Source: Qiania dongpingensis (lineage in GTDB: Bacteria; Bacillota; Clostridia; Lachnospirales; Lachnospiraceae). Taken from it: DNA of 64,000 bases. Positions 6,872 through 14,358 of this stretch are shown here, in pieces. A program made the translations under genes and the position numbers. Below the pieces are notes generated by a model. That model did not search any database. It saw nothing but the letters and a program-made list of their open reading frames with translations, and was not told the origin of the DNA. The first letter of the stretch is position 1, and every line of letters starts with the position of its first letter. Location: assembly GCF_014337195.1 (NCBI RefSeq), contig NZ_CP060634.1, forward strand, positions 2,790,001 to 2,854,000. The letters run 5' to 3'.

Positions 6872-9292
6872 ATGGATATCAAAATTGCTCTTGCGGGGAA
6901 TCCCAACAGCGGCAAGACGACATTATTCAATGCCTTGACCGGTTCTAACCAGTTTGTGGGAAACTGGCCGGGAGTGACGGTGGAAAAGAAGGAAGGAAAG
7001 CTGAAGAAGCATGATAATGTGATCATCATGGATCTTCCGGGGATTTACTCGCTTTCACCCTATACATTGGAAGAAGTTGTCGCCAGAAATTATCTGATAA
7101 GTGAACGGCCGGACGCCATCCTGAATATCATTGACGGAACGAACCTGGAGAGAAACCTGTATCTGACCACTCAGCTTACTGAGCTGGGGATTCCTGTGGT
7201 GGTAGCCGTCAATATGATGGATGTCGTCAAGAAAAACGGGGATAAGATCAATGTCGGCGAGCTATCCAGGCAGCTGGGCTGCAAGGTCGTGGAAATTTCC
7301 GCGCTGAAGGGAATGGGGATCATGGATGCGGCCGAGGAAGCCGTGAGGGCCGCGGAGGGGACGAAGACGGTGCCCCAGCACAGCTTCAGCGGAGTTGTGG
7401 AGCATGCGATCGCCCACATTGAGGAGGCGGCCGTCCATAATATGCCGCTGGAACAGCAGCGCTGGTATGCGATCAAGATATTTGAGCGGGACGAAAAAGT
7501 ACTGGAACAGCTTAAGCTGGATAAGACGGTGCTCGCCCATATGGAAGGAGACATAAAAGCAGCGGAGAAAGAGCTGGATGACGACGCGGAAAGCATTATC
7601 ACCAATGAGCGTTATGTCTACATAGCTTCCATTATAAAAGGCTGCTGTAAGAAAAAGAACGCCGGAGGCCTTTCCGTCTCGGATAAAATTGACCGGGTGG
7701 TGACCAACCGTTTCCTGGCCCTTCCGATCTTTGCGGCGGTCATGTTCATTGTATATTTTGTGTCAGTCAGCACGGTAGGGACCATCGCGACGGATTGGGC
7801 CAACGACGGCGTGTTCGGAGACGGATGGCATCTGTTTGGAATCGGTTCTTCCGCCTATGGAGAAGCGGCAGAAGAATATGAGGTGCCCGGCGCGGTGACG
7901 AAAGCATTTGAAGCTGCCGCGGAAGCAGCCGGGATGGATCCGGAGAATGCGGCGGATCTCGAAACGACGGCGTATCTCTACGACGACAACGGAAATGTAG
8001 AAGAAGAGATTCCGGTCACCTATGATACTTATTTGGAGGCTGCGGAACAGGAAGAACCGGATCCTGCCGATTTCGGCGTGTGGGTGCCTGGAATTCCCGG
8101 ACTTGTGGAAAGAAGCCTGGATGCGGTAAATTGTGCTTCCTGGCTGAAAGGACTGATACTGGACGGGATTATTGCCGGCGTCGGAGCCGTACTCGGATTC
8201 GTCCCGCAGATGCTCGTTCTGTTCCTGTTCCTGGCATTTTTGGAGAGCTGCGGTTATATGGCGCGTATCGCTTTCGTCATGGACCGTATTTTCCGGAAGT
8301 TCGGGCTTTCCGGTAAATCCTTTATCCCCATGCTGATCGGTACCGGCTGCGGCGTTCCCGGTATCATGGCGTCCAGGACCATTGAAAATGACCGTGACCG
8401 TAAAATGACGATCATGACCACGACTTTTATCCCCTGCGGCGCAAAGCTGCCGATCATCGCCCTGATCGCCGGAGCCCTGTTCGGAGGAGCCTGGTGGGTA
8501 GCGCCCAGCGCCTACTTTATTGGTATCGCGGCAATCGTCATTTCCGGCATCATGCTGAAAAAGACGAAGATGTTTGCAGGCGATCCCGCTCCGTTCGTCA
8601 TGGAGCTTCCCGCTTATCACTGGCCGACTGTCGGAAATGTACTCCGCTCCATGTGGGAAAGAGGCTGGTCCTTCATTAAAAAGGCCGGTACGATCATCCT
8701 GCTCGCGACGATTCTGGTATGGTTCACTTCTTCCTTCGGCTGGGCCGATGGAAGATTCGGTATGGTGGAAATGAATGACAGTATCCTGGCGGCTGTCGGA
8801 GGTGCGGTCGCGTGGATCTTCGCGCCCCTCGGCTGGGGACACTGGCAGGGTGCGGTGGCTACGGTTACCGGCCTGATCGCAAAGGAAAACGTAGTGGGAA
8901 CCTTTGGAGTCTTGTTCGGAGGCTTTGAGGAAGTAGCGGAAAACGGCTGGCAGATCTGGAGCAACATGCGCGCCGCTTTCACACCCTTGGCAGCTTACTC
9001 ATTCTTGGTCTTTAATCTTCTGTGTGCCCCCTGTTTTGCGGCGATCGGAGCGATCAAGCGCGAGATGAACAGCGCCAAGTGGACCTGGTTTGCGATCGGT
9101 TATCAGTGTCTGTTCGCCTATGCGACTGCTTTTGTGCTCTACCAGCTGGGTATGCTATTCACCGGCGGCGGAAATGTGGCAGGCGCGGTCATCGCGTTTG
9201 TGATCGTGGCGTTTATCCTGTTCATGCTGTTCCGTCCTTATAAAGAGAGCAGTGCGCTGAAAACAAAGGTCAAAATAAAAGCAAGAGCATAA
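6872..9292 (+). CDS. feoB: Ferrous iron permease FeoB
   Basis: An 806-residue Fe2+ transporter. The N-terminal G domain has GNPNSGKT (9-16), DLPG and NMMD, followed by the helical GDI region and Gate-type membrane segments. I chose ATG 6872 (GGAAAGGA upstream); a longer reading from 6797 covers the intergenic dyad and has no site. After the first membrane helix there is a loop of roughly 110 residues, rich in Glu, Asp and Ala (coded at about 7850-8090), which is long for this position and would face outside. A terminator follows. Regulation is presumably through the three upstream dyads. Confidence 0.95.
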   Translation: MDIKIALAGNPNSGKTTLFNALTGSNQFVGNWPGVTVEKKEGKLKKHDNVIIMDLPGIYSLSPYTLEEVVARNYLISERPDAILNIIDGTNLERNLYLTTQLTELGIPVVVAVNMMDVVKKNGDKINVGELSRQLGCKVVEISALKGMGIMDAAEEAVRAAEGTKTVPQHSFSGVVEHAIAHIEEAAVHNMPLEQQRWYAIKIFERDEKVLEQLKLDKTVLAHMEGDIKAAEKELDDDAESIITNERYVYIASIIKGCCKKKNAGGLSVSDKIDRVVTNRFLALPIFAAVMFIVYFVSVSTVGTIATDWANDGVFGDGWHLFGIGSSAYGEAAEEYEVPGAVTKAFEAAAEAAGMDPENAADLETTAYLYDDNGNVEEEIPVTYDTYLEAAEQEEPDPADFGVWVPGIPGLVERSLDAVNCASWLKGLILDGIIAGVGAVLGFVPQMLVLFLFLAFLESCGYMARIAFVMDRIFRKFGLSGKSFIPMLIGTGCGVPGIMASRTIENDRDRKMTIMTTTFIPCGAKLPIIALIAGALFGGAWWVAPSAYFIGIAAIVISGIMLKKTKMFAGDPAPFVMELPAYHWPTVGNVLRSMWERGWSFIKKAGTIILLATILVWFTSSFGWADGRFGMVEMNDSILAAVGGAVAWIFAPLGWGHWQGAVATVTGLIAKENVVGTFGVLFGGFEEVAENGWQIWSNMRAAFTPLAAYSFLVFNLLCAPCFAAIGAIKREMNSAKWTWFAIGYQCLFAYATAFVLYQLGMLFTGGGNVAGAVIAFVIVAFILFMLFRPYKESSALKTKVKIKARA

Positions 9293-9311
9293 TATAACAT
9301 CGTATAAAAGG

Positions 9312-9356
9312 ATACGGAGCGTTGCAGTTTACTGCACGCTCCGTATTTGATTTTCT
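9312..9356 (+). terminator. Rho-independent terminator after feoB
   Basis: ATACGGAGCGT-TGCAGT pairs with ACTGCACGCTCCGTAT across a two-base loop, with one bulged base, and is followed by TTGATTTTC. It ends the feo operon. Confidence 0.85.
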
Positions 9357-9467
9357 TCTAAATCAGAATTAATTTGATTTTTACCGGGAGAGCCTTTATA
9401 TTTGGACATAGAAGTTCATTGATGCTTGTATCCAATTGCTGACGGAATGGTCTGGAAAGGAAAAAAT

Positions 9468-10052
9468 ATGACAGAACGGGAGAAAATGCTGGCGGGAGAA
9501 TTATATGACTGCGGCGACGGGGAGCTTTTGGCCAGATGGCATAAAGCCAAAAATCTGATCCGTATCTATAATCAGCTGGATTCGGAGGATTCAGAAGAGA
9601 AGAATAAGATACTGAATGAGCTTTTGGGCGGACGAGGTACAAACCTTTGGATCACGGCCCCGTTTTTTGTGGACTATGGAAATAACATTTACTTTGGTGA
9701 CAACTGTGAAGTGAACATGAATTGTACGTTTTTGGATGATAATAAGATCATCATAGGCGATAATGCCCTTATCGCGCCGAATGTCCAGATATATACGGCA
9801 TTTCATCCGGTCAGCGCGAGGGAGCGGTTTGGAGATATAAAAGAAGACGGCTCCTTTTCTTTTTGCAAGACCAGAACGGCTCCGGTCGTGATAGGAGACA
9901 ATGTCTGGATTGGCGGCGGAGCGATCATTCTGCCTGGAGTGACGATCGGCGGCAATGTTGTGATAGGCGCAGGCAGTGTGGTGACGAAAGATATTCCGTC
10001 TGATAAGATTGCCTGTGGAAATCCCTGCAGAGTGATTCGGGATAATTTGTGA
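9468..10052 (+). CDS. Maltose/galactoside O-acetyltransferase family protein
   Basis: A 194-residue left-handed beta-helix acetyltransferase. An N-terminal Maa-type helical domain (MTEREKMLAGELYDCGD) is followed by hexapeptide repeats (GNNIYFGDNCEVN, IGDNVWIGGGAIILPGVTIG, IGAGSVVTKDIP). The likely catalytic His lies in TAFHPV. Such enzymes transfer acetyl from acetyl-CoA to sugars; the substrate here is not determined. The ATG at 9468 follows GGAAAGGA. The gene stands alone, between the feo terminator and a convergent MerR gene. Confidence 0.9.
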   Translation: MTEREKMLAGELYDCGDGELLARWHKAKNLIRIYNQLDSEDSEEKNKILNELLGGRGTNLWITAPFFVDYGNNIYFGDNCEVNMNCTFLDDNKIIIGDNALIAPNVQIYTAFHPVSARERFGDIKEDGSFSFCKTRTAPVVIGDNVWIGGGAIILPGVTIGGNVVIGAGSVVTKDIPSDKIACGNPCRVIRDNL

Positions 10053-10067
10053 GGCCGACGGGGCCTT

Positions 10068-10892
10068 TCACAAAGGAGGGGATTCAAGCCTTACGGAAAT
10101 ACGGGTCAGATAATTTTCTGCGCCGCTGACAGCCAGCTCATCCAGGAGGTAATCTTCAAAAAAATCTTCACTCAGGGCTTCGGAATTCGACGAAACGTAC
10201 TGAAGAAGTTTCTGATAGGTCTCATCTATCCGGTTCCAATGCCCCTTATGATAAGCGCAGAGATAGCGGCCGGCCGGTTTTACTGTGTAGGCCAGCTTTT
10301 TTGGCGGAGTGTCAAAAAGCAGGTAAAAGATGTGGTAATCCTGGTAGACACCGCGGGATAATGAGGAATATTTTTGAATATAACCTACGTTATATGGACT
10401 TTTGAATCCATGCTTTTCGCAGTGGTCGTAGAGAGCGGCAATCTTCTGTGCCACTGCCGTATCTTCCGTCACAGCAGTATAGGTGGATACATAGTATTGT
10501 TCCGGAAATTCGAGAATCTCCAGAGAGGCCGATTCTTTTTCCAGGGATTTTTGCAGCAGGGCCGCTTTTGCCCGGAGCCAGTCCCGGGTTCTTTTCAGGC
10601 GGGCGATTTTTTGACTGACCAGGGCTTCCTCGTCGGCAAGAAGCTTTCGAAATGCTTCAGGGCTTTTGTGGGCGAGATAGTCCTGTATCTGGGACAAGGG
10701 CATGTCCAGCTCCCGCAGGATGCAGATGACATCGAAAATCTCCAGCTGCTCAATGGAGTAATAGCGGTAGCCGTTATCCGCCCGGAGGGCAGGACAGAAC
10801 AGGCCGATGTCATCATAATGAAAGAGGGTATACTTGGTGGTGCCGGCGATCCTGGCGAATTCCCCAGCGGTAAAATAGCGGTTATGTTCCAT
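10068..10892 (-). CDS. MerR-family regulator with GyrI-like effector domain
   Basis: A 274-residue protein. The N-terminal MerR HTH (YFTAGEFARIAGTTKYTLFHYDDIGLF, then RYYSIEQLE) occupies about residues 5-75. A coiled-coil dimer helix and a GyrI/BmrR-like ligand domain (about 125-270) follow. BmrR-type proteins bind hydrophobic or cationic drugs and activate efflux genes. The gene is divergent from a MATE transporter whose promoter has the 19-base spacer typical of MerR targets, so I infer that it controls that transporter. A possible AAAGG site is rather far from the ATG. Confidence 0.88.
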   Translation of the reverse strand: MEHNRYFTAGEFARIAGTTKYTLFHYDDIGLFCPALRADNGYRYYSIEQLEIFDVICILRELDMPLSQIQDYLAHKSPEAFRKLLADEEALVSQKIARLKRTRDWLRAKAALLQKSLEKESASLEILEFPEQYYVSTYTAVTEDTAVAQKIAALYDHCEKHGFKSPYNVGYIQKYSSLSRGVYQDYHIFYLLFDTPPKKLAYTVKPAGRYLCAYHKGHWNRIDETYQKLLQYVSSNSEALSEDFFEDYLLDELAVSGAENYLTRISVRLESPPL

Positions 10893-10939
10893 ATCCGGAC
10901 CGATTTAACCTTTCTTAATGTAAAAATTTGTATTTTCTA

Positions 10940-10970
10940 TTGACTATTGGGTTACCCGATACCTTATCAT
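10940..10970 (+). promoter_or_regulatory. MerR-type promoter for the MATE gene
   Basis: TTGACT (10940-10945) and TATCAT (10965-10970) are separated by 19 bases. This over-long spacer is the hallmark of promoters activated by MerR proteins through DNA distortion. The spacer holds GGGTTACCC, part of a likely operator. Confidence 0.65.
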
Positions 10971-11011
10971 ACCTCATGGAAGAGAAAAAAGTAAAGGAAA
11001 GAGGGAGTATT

Positions 11012-12355
11012 ATGAGTAATTCGATTTCACAGGAATTCAAATTTTTTTCATTGATACGGTTCGCGCTCCCTACCATAATCATGATGATGTTCATGTCCCT
11101 TTATACCATTGTGGATGGGATCTTTATCTCACGGATGGTAGGGAGCCTTGCCCTGTCGGCCAACAATATTGTCTATCCGGTGGCAAATGTACTGATGGCG
11201 GCAGGCATTATGCTGGCGACGGGAGGAAGCGCTGTAATTGCAAAAAAGATCGGTGAAAAAAAGGAAAAAGAAGCCAATGAGAATTTTACGATGATCATTT
11301 TGGTGGGCGTCGGAATGGGCGTTCTGGGAATGGTCTTTGGAAATCTATATCTGGAGCCTCTGTGCCGTCTCCTTGGGGCCACGGACGCGCTGATAGAATA
11401 CAGTGCCGCCTATCTGAGCGTCATCCTGTATTTTGCGCCCATGTGCATGCTGCAGATGCTGTTCCAGTCCTTCTTTGTGACGGCAGGCAGGCCCAAGCTT
11501 GGACTGGGACTGATCCTTTTCGGAGGAGTCGCCAATATCATACTGGATTATGTTTTCATGGGTCCTGCCGGAATGGGAGTCTCCGGCGCGGCTTTGGCTA
11601 CCGGGATCGGGCAGTCTATCCCCGCAGCGGCGGGAATCCTGTTTTTTGCGTTCCGAAAGACCGGCCTTAGGTTCGCGAAGCCGAAATTTGATGGAAGAGT
11701 CCTGGGAAACAGCTGTTTCAACGGTTCCTCTGAGATGGTCACGAATCTGTCCACGGCGGTCATCACATATTTGTTCAACATCATTATGCTGAAGCTGGCA
11801 AAGGAGCCCGGAGTGGCGGCCATGACAGTGGTTTTGTACGGCCAGTTTCTGTTCAACGCCCTGTATCTGGGATTCAGCATCGGTGTGGCGCCGGTATTCA
11901 GCTATAATCTGGGCGCCGGACGGAAGGAACTGCTGCGGAGGATATATCGGATTTCCATTCGCTTTGTGATGATTTCCGCGGTCGTCATCACCGCTGCCGC
12001 ATGGGCGGGAGCGCCTCTGATCGCCCAGGTTTTTATGGAGAAGGGGACAGAAGCCTATGAACTGGCCAGCAGGGGAGGGACCTTATTCGCGTTCAATTAT
12101 CTGTTTGCCGGGACGAACATTCTGGCTTCCGGGATATTCACCGCCTTGTCGGACGGGAAGACCTCCGCTTTGATCTCTTTTCTGAGGACCTTTGTCTTTA
12201 TCGTGGCTGCAGTACTGGTGCTGCCCCGTATTCTGGGAGCCGACGGCGTATGGCTGTCCATACCGGCGGCAGAGGTGCTGACCCTTACTGTGTCTTTACC
12301 TTGTCTATATTCATATTTTAGCAAAAGGGAGAGGAGAATGACGTCTTTTGATTGA
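11012..12355 (+). CDS. MATE-family efflux transporter
   Basis: A 447-residue, roughly 12-helix MATE protein with the FALPTIIMMMFMSLYTIVDGIF opening and two homologous six-helix halves. These export drugs or metabolites using a Na+ or H+ gradient. The ATG at 11012 is preceded by GAGGGAG; an upstream ATG at 10928 lies inside the promoter and is rejected. It is divergent from and probably activated by the MerR regulator. Its stop codon overlaps the -35 of the promoter that drives the Mn riboswitch. Confidence 0.93.
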   Translation: MSNSISQEFKFFSLIRFALPTIIMMMFMSLYTIVDGIFISRMVGSLALSANNIVYPVANVLMAAGIMLATGGSAVIAKKIGEKKEKEANENFTMIILVGVGMGVLGMVFGNLYLEPLCRLLGATDALIEYSAAYLSVILYFAPMCMLQMLFQSFFVTAGRPKLGLGLILFGGVANIILDYVFMGPAGMGVSGAALATGIGQSIPAAAGILFFAFRKTGLRFAKPKFDGRVLGNSCFNGSSEMVTNLSTAVITYLFNIIMLKLAKEPGVAAMTVVLYGQFLFNALYLGFSIGVAPVFSYNLGAGRKELLRRIYRISIRFVMISAVVITAAAWAGAPLIAQVFMEKGTEAYELASRGGTLFAFNYLFAGTNILASGIFTALSDGKTSALISFLRTFVFIVAAVLVLPRILGADGVWLSIPAAEVLTLTVSLPCLYSYFSKRERRMTSFD

Positions 12356-12380
12356 CAGATTGAAAGGCATATGCTATAAT
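12352..12380 (+). promoter_or_regulatory. Consensus promoter for the Mn riboswitch transcript
   Basis: A perfect TTGACA (12352-12357), 17-base spacer and TATAAT (12375-12380). The -35 overlaps the stop codon of the preceding MATE gene. The riboswitch begins within about eight bases. Confidence 0.9.
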
Positions 12381-12387
12381 CCCTCTC

Positions 12388-12485
12388 AATAAGAGGGAGT
12401 AGCCAAACGTCGTGAGACGGGTTTGAAATCGTCACCCGATACCGAAGAGGTATCCGTATCAAATGAGAAGTGCAAGACTTTTATT
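12388..12485 (+). ncRNA. yybP-ykoY (Mn2+) riboswitch aptamer
   Basis: The two conserved ends of the yybP-ykoY class are present: GGGAGTAGC at 12394-12402 and GCAAGAC at 12472-12478. Between them lie two stem-loops, including GATACC...GGTATC (about 12439-12454). Weak P1 pairing of AATAAG (12388-12393) with the 3' end competes with a strong terminator hairpin. In known members Mn2+ binding stabilises P1 and turns the downstream gene on. Confidence 0.87.
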
Positions 12486-12520
12486 GTGGCAGGTGTGCTG
12501 GAATAAAAGTCTTTTTTATT
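12474..12520 (+). terminator. Riboswitch expression-platform terminator
   Basis: AAGACTTTTATT (12474-12485) pairs perfectly with AATAAAAGTCTT (12502-12513), followed by TTTTATTT. The 5' arm shares its bases with the 3' side of aptamer P1, so terminator and ligand-bound aptamer are mutually exclusive. Confidence 0.9.
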
Positions 12521-12603
12521 TCATATCAGATGGAATCTAATCATGAAATATATCCAGTTTCTTATCTGCCGCAGGAAATGCCTGAGGGCAGGAAAGGAGA
12601 CAT

Positions 12604-13068
12604 ATGGAGGAAAAGAATGATATGCTGAGGAAACAGACGCGGGAGGTCTGCGAGGCGATCGAAGCCGGAGAACAGGCGCTTTACAGCCTGAAATGTGCGG
12701 AGGATCAATTGGGAAGCGCCAGGGGATGGGGCGTCTGGGATATGTTTGGAGGAGGTTTTTTCGCGAGCCTGATCAAACATTCCAAAATTGACGATGCCAG
12801 GGAGGAAATCGAGCGGGCTAAGCTTCATCTGCTTAAGTTTCAAAAGGAATTGTCGGATATACAGGTGCCCATGGAGTTTAAGGTGGAGATAGGAAGTTTT
12901 CTGACCTTCGCGGATTTCTTTTTTGACGGACTGGTTGCGGACTGGATGGTCCAGTCTAGGATACAGGAAGCCAGGGAGCAGGTCGAGGATGCCAGGATGA
13001 GAGTAGAAGAGATCCTGATGAGCTTAAGGAGCTGGTATTCCGGCCTCTGCCTGGAAGATAGGAGATAA
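12604..13068 (+). CDS. Uncharacterised protein with internal repeat, Mn-riboswitch controlled
   Basis: A 154-residue protein I do not recognise. It is highly charged and helical. Two halves look related: an aromatic/Gly stretch then KHSKIDDAREEIERAKLHL (about residues 59-77), and FFDGLVADWMVQSRIQEAREQVEDAR (about 101-126), each an aromatic turn followed by a coiled-coil helix. No signal peptide. A GGAAAGGAG site precedes the ATG. It is the first gene behind the Mn riboswitch and ends four bases before a YccF-like membrane protein, so the two probably act together, perhaps in Mn2+ tolerance at the membrane. That role is inferred from context only. Confidence 0.75.
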   Translation: MEEKNDMLRKQTREVCEAIEAGEQALYSLKCAEDQLGSARGWGVWDMFGGGFFASLIKHSKIDDAREEIERAKLHLLKFQKELSDIQVPMEFKVEIGSFLTFADFFFDGLVADWMVQSRIQEAREQVEDARMRVEEILMSLRSWYSGLCLEDRR

Positions 13069-13072
13069 TGAT

Positions 13073-13432
13073 ATGGGATTGTTGGGAAATGTCGTCTGGT
13101 TTGTTTTCGGAGGTCTTTTAAGCGGGCTTAGCTGGTGCCTGGCGGGCTGCCTGTGGTGCATAAGCATCGTGGGTATTCCCATAGGCGTACAGTGCTTTAA
13201 GTTTGCGGGCCTCAGCTTTTTTCCCTTTGGAAAGGAGGTTCATTATGGCGGCGGCGCAGGCTCCTTCTTACTAAACATAATCTGGCTGGTCATATCGGGA
13301 CTTCCTATGGCCCTGGAGTTCGCGGTACTGGGACTTTTGTTCTGTGTGACCATCGTAGGGATTCCCTTTGGGATGCAGCAGTTCAAGCTGGCAAAGCTGG
13401 CGCTGATGCCCTTTGGGGCGGAAGTGTACTAA
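13073..13432 (+). CDS. YccF-domain (DUF307) membrane protein
   Basis: A 119-residue membrane protein made of two similar YccF repeats: NVVWFVFGGLLSGL with SIVGIPIGVQCFKFAGLSFFPFG, and NIIWLVISGLPMAL with TIVGIPFGMQQFKLAKLALMPFG. Each contributes about two hydrophobic segments. YccF proteins have no established biochemical role. The gene lies four bases after the repeat protein and shares its Mn riboswitch. About 150 bases without a gene follow. Confidence 0.85.
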   Translation: MGLLGNVVWFVFGGLLSGLSWCLAGCLWCISIVGIPIGVQCFKFAGLSFFPFGKEVHYGGGAGSFLLNIIWLVISGLPMALEFAVLGLLFCVTIVGIPFGMQQFKLAKLALMPFGAEVY

Positions 13433-13581
13433 GCATAGACGAACCACGAAGGCGGGGCGGGAGAGGCTCGCTTTGCTTGACTATGCCCGGAAGGAAAGTT
13501 ATAATAAAGCATTAGAATCAAAAGGTTGTTTGCAGCATTTCATACAGCGTCTAAAATCAGAAACCGGAGGGTACGCAGATC

Positions 13582-14337
13582 GTGGAAGAACAGGGAATCC
13601 GTTTGAACAAATATTTGAGTGAAGCAGGCGTCTGCTCCCGCAGGGAAGCCGACCGGCTCACCTCGCAGGGCAGGGTGACGGTGGACGGCGGGACCGCGTC
13701 CATGGGCCAGAAGGTCCTGCCGGGCCAGCAGGTGTGTGTGGACGGCAAGGCGGTGGGAGGAAAGGAACGTCCGGTGCTCCTTCTGGTGAATAAGCCGTCA
13801 GGAGTAGTGTGTACCACCGCGGAATTTAAAGGTGAAAAGAATATCGTGGATCTGGTGAACTATCCGATCCGCGTGTATCCGGTCGGACGCCTGGATAAAG
13901 AATCAGAAGGGCTTATTCTGATGACAAACCAGGGAGAACTGGTGAATAAAATACTCCGGAGGGGAAATGCTCATAGCAAGGAATATCTGGTGAAGGTGAA
14001 TAAACCAGTGACACCTGAGTTCCTGCAGGCCATGGCAAAAGGTGTGCCGATCCTGGATACGGTGACAGCGCCCTGCCGGGTAGAAAAGACCGGGCCGCAG
14101 GAATTCCGCATAATCCTGGTTCAGGGGCTCAACCGTCAGATTCGGCGGATGTGCGAGTACTTTGATTACCGGGTGAGAGGACTCAGACGGATAAGAGTCA
14201 TGAATTTTACCGTGGACGGCATTCCCGTCGGAAGTTATCGGGAAGCGACACCAGAGGAATATAAAGCGCTTCAGGAGCTTCTTAAGGACTCCAGCGGAAA
14301 GCCGTGGAAAGAGCTCAATAAGAATAAAAATTGTTAA
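13582..14337 (+). CDS. rluF: 23S rRNA pseudouridine synthase, RluF-like
   Basis: A 251-residue protein with an N-terminal S4 RNA-binding domain (IRLNKYLSEAGVCSRREADRLTSQGRV) and an RsuA/RluF catalytic domain (VGRLDKESEGLILMTN, with catalytic Asp; LVQGLNRQIRRMCEYF). It converts a uridine in 23S rRNA to pseudouridine, by similarity to E. coli RluF. The start is GTG at 13582 after GGAGGG. It is followed closely by ligA and metA, probably in one transcript. Confidence 0.9.
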   Translation: MEEQGIRLNKYLSEAGVCSRREADRLTSQGRVTVDGGTASMGQKVLPGQQVCVDGKAVGGKERPVLLLVNKPSGVVCTTAEFKGEKNIVDLVNYPIRVYPVGRLDKESEGLILMTNQGELVNKILRRGNAHSKEYLVKVNKPVTPEFLQAMAKGVPILDTVTAPCRVEKTGPQEFRIILVQGLNRQIRRMCEYFDYRVRGLRRIRVMNFTVDGIPVGSYREATPEEYKALQELLKDSSGKPWKELNKNKNC

Positions 14338-14358
14338 GACAACGGGCAGGTGCTTAGA

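Noticed and set aside
7763-8842. Long open frame on the minus strand inside feoB
   Set aside because: It mirrors the strongly coding FeoB frame, has no ribosome site and a protein of low-complexity charged residues. It is a shadow.
13413-13622. Short frame across the end of the YccF gene and the start of rluF
   Set aside because: It overlaps two better genes in other frames and has no recognisable content.
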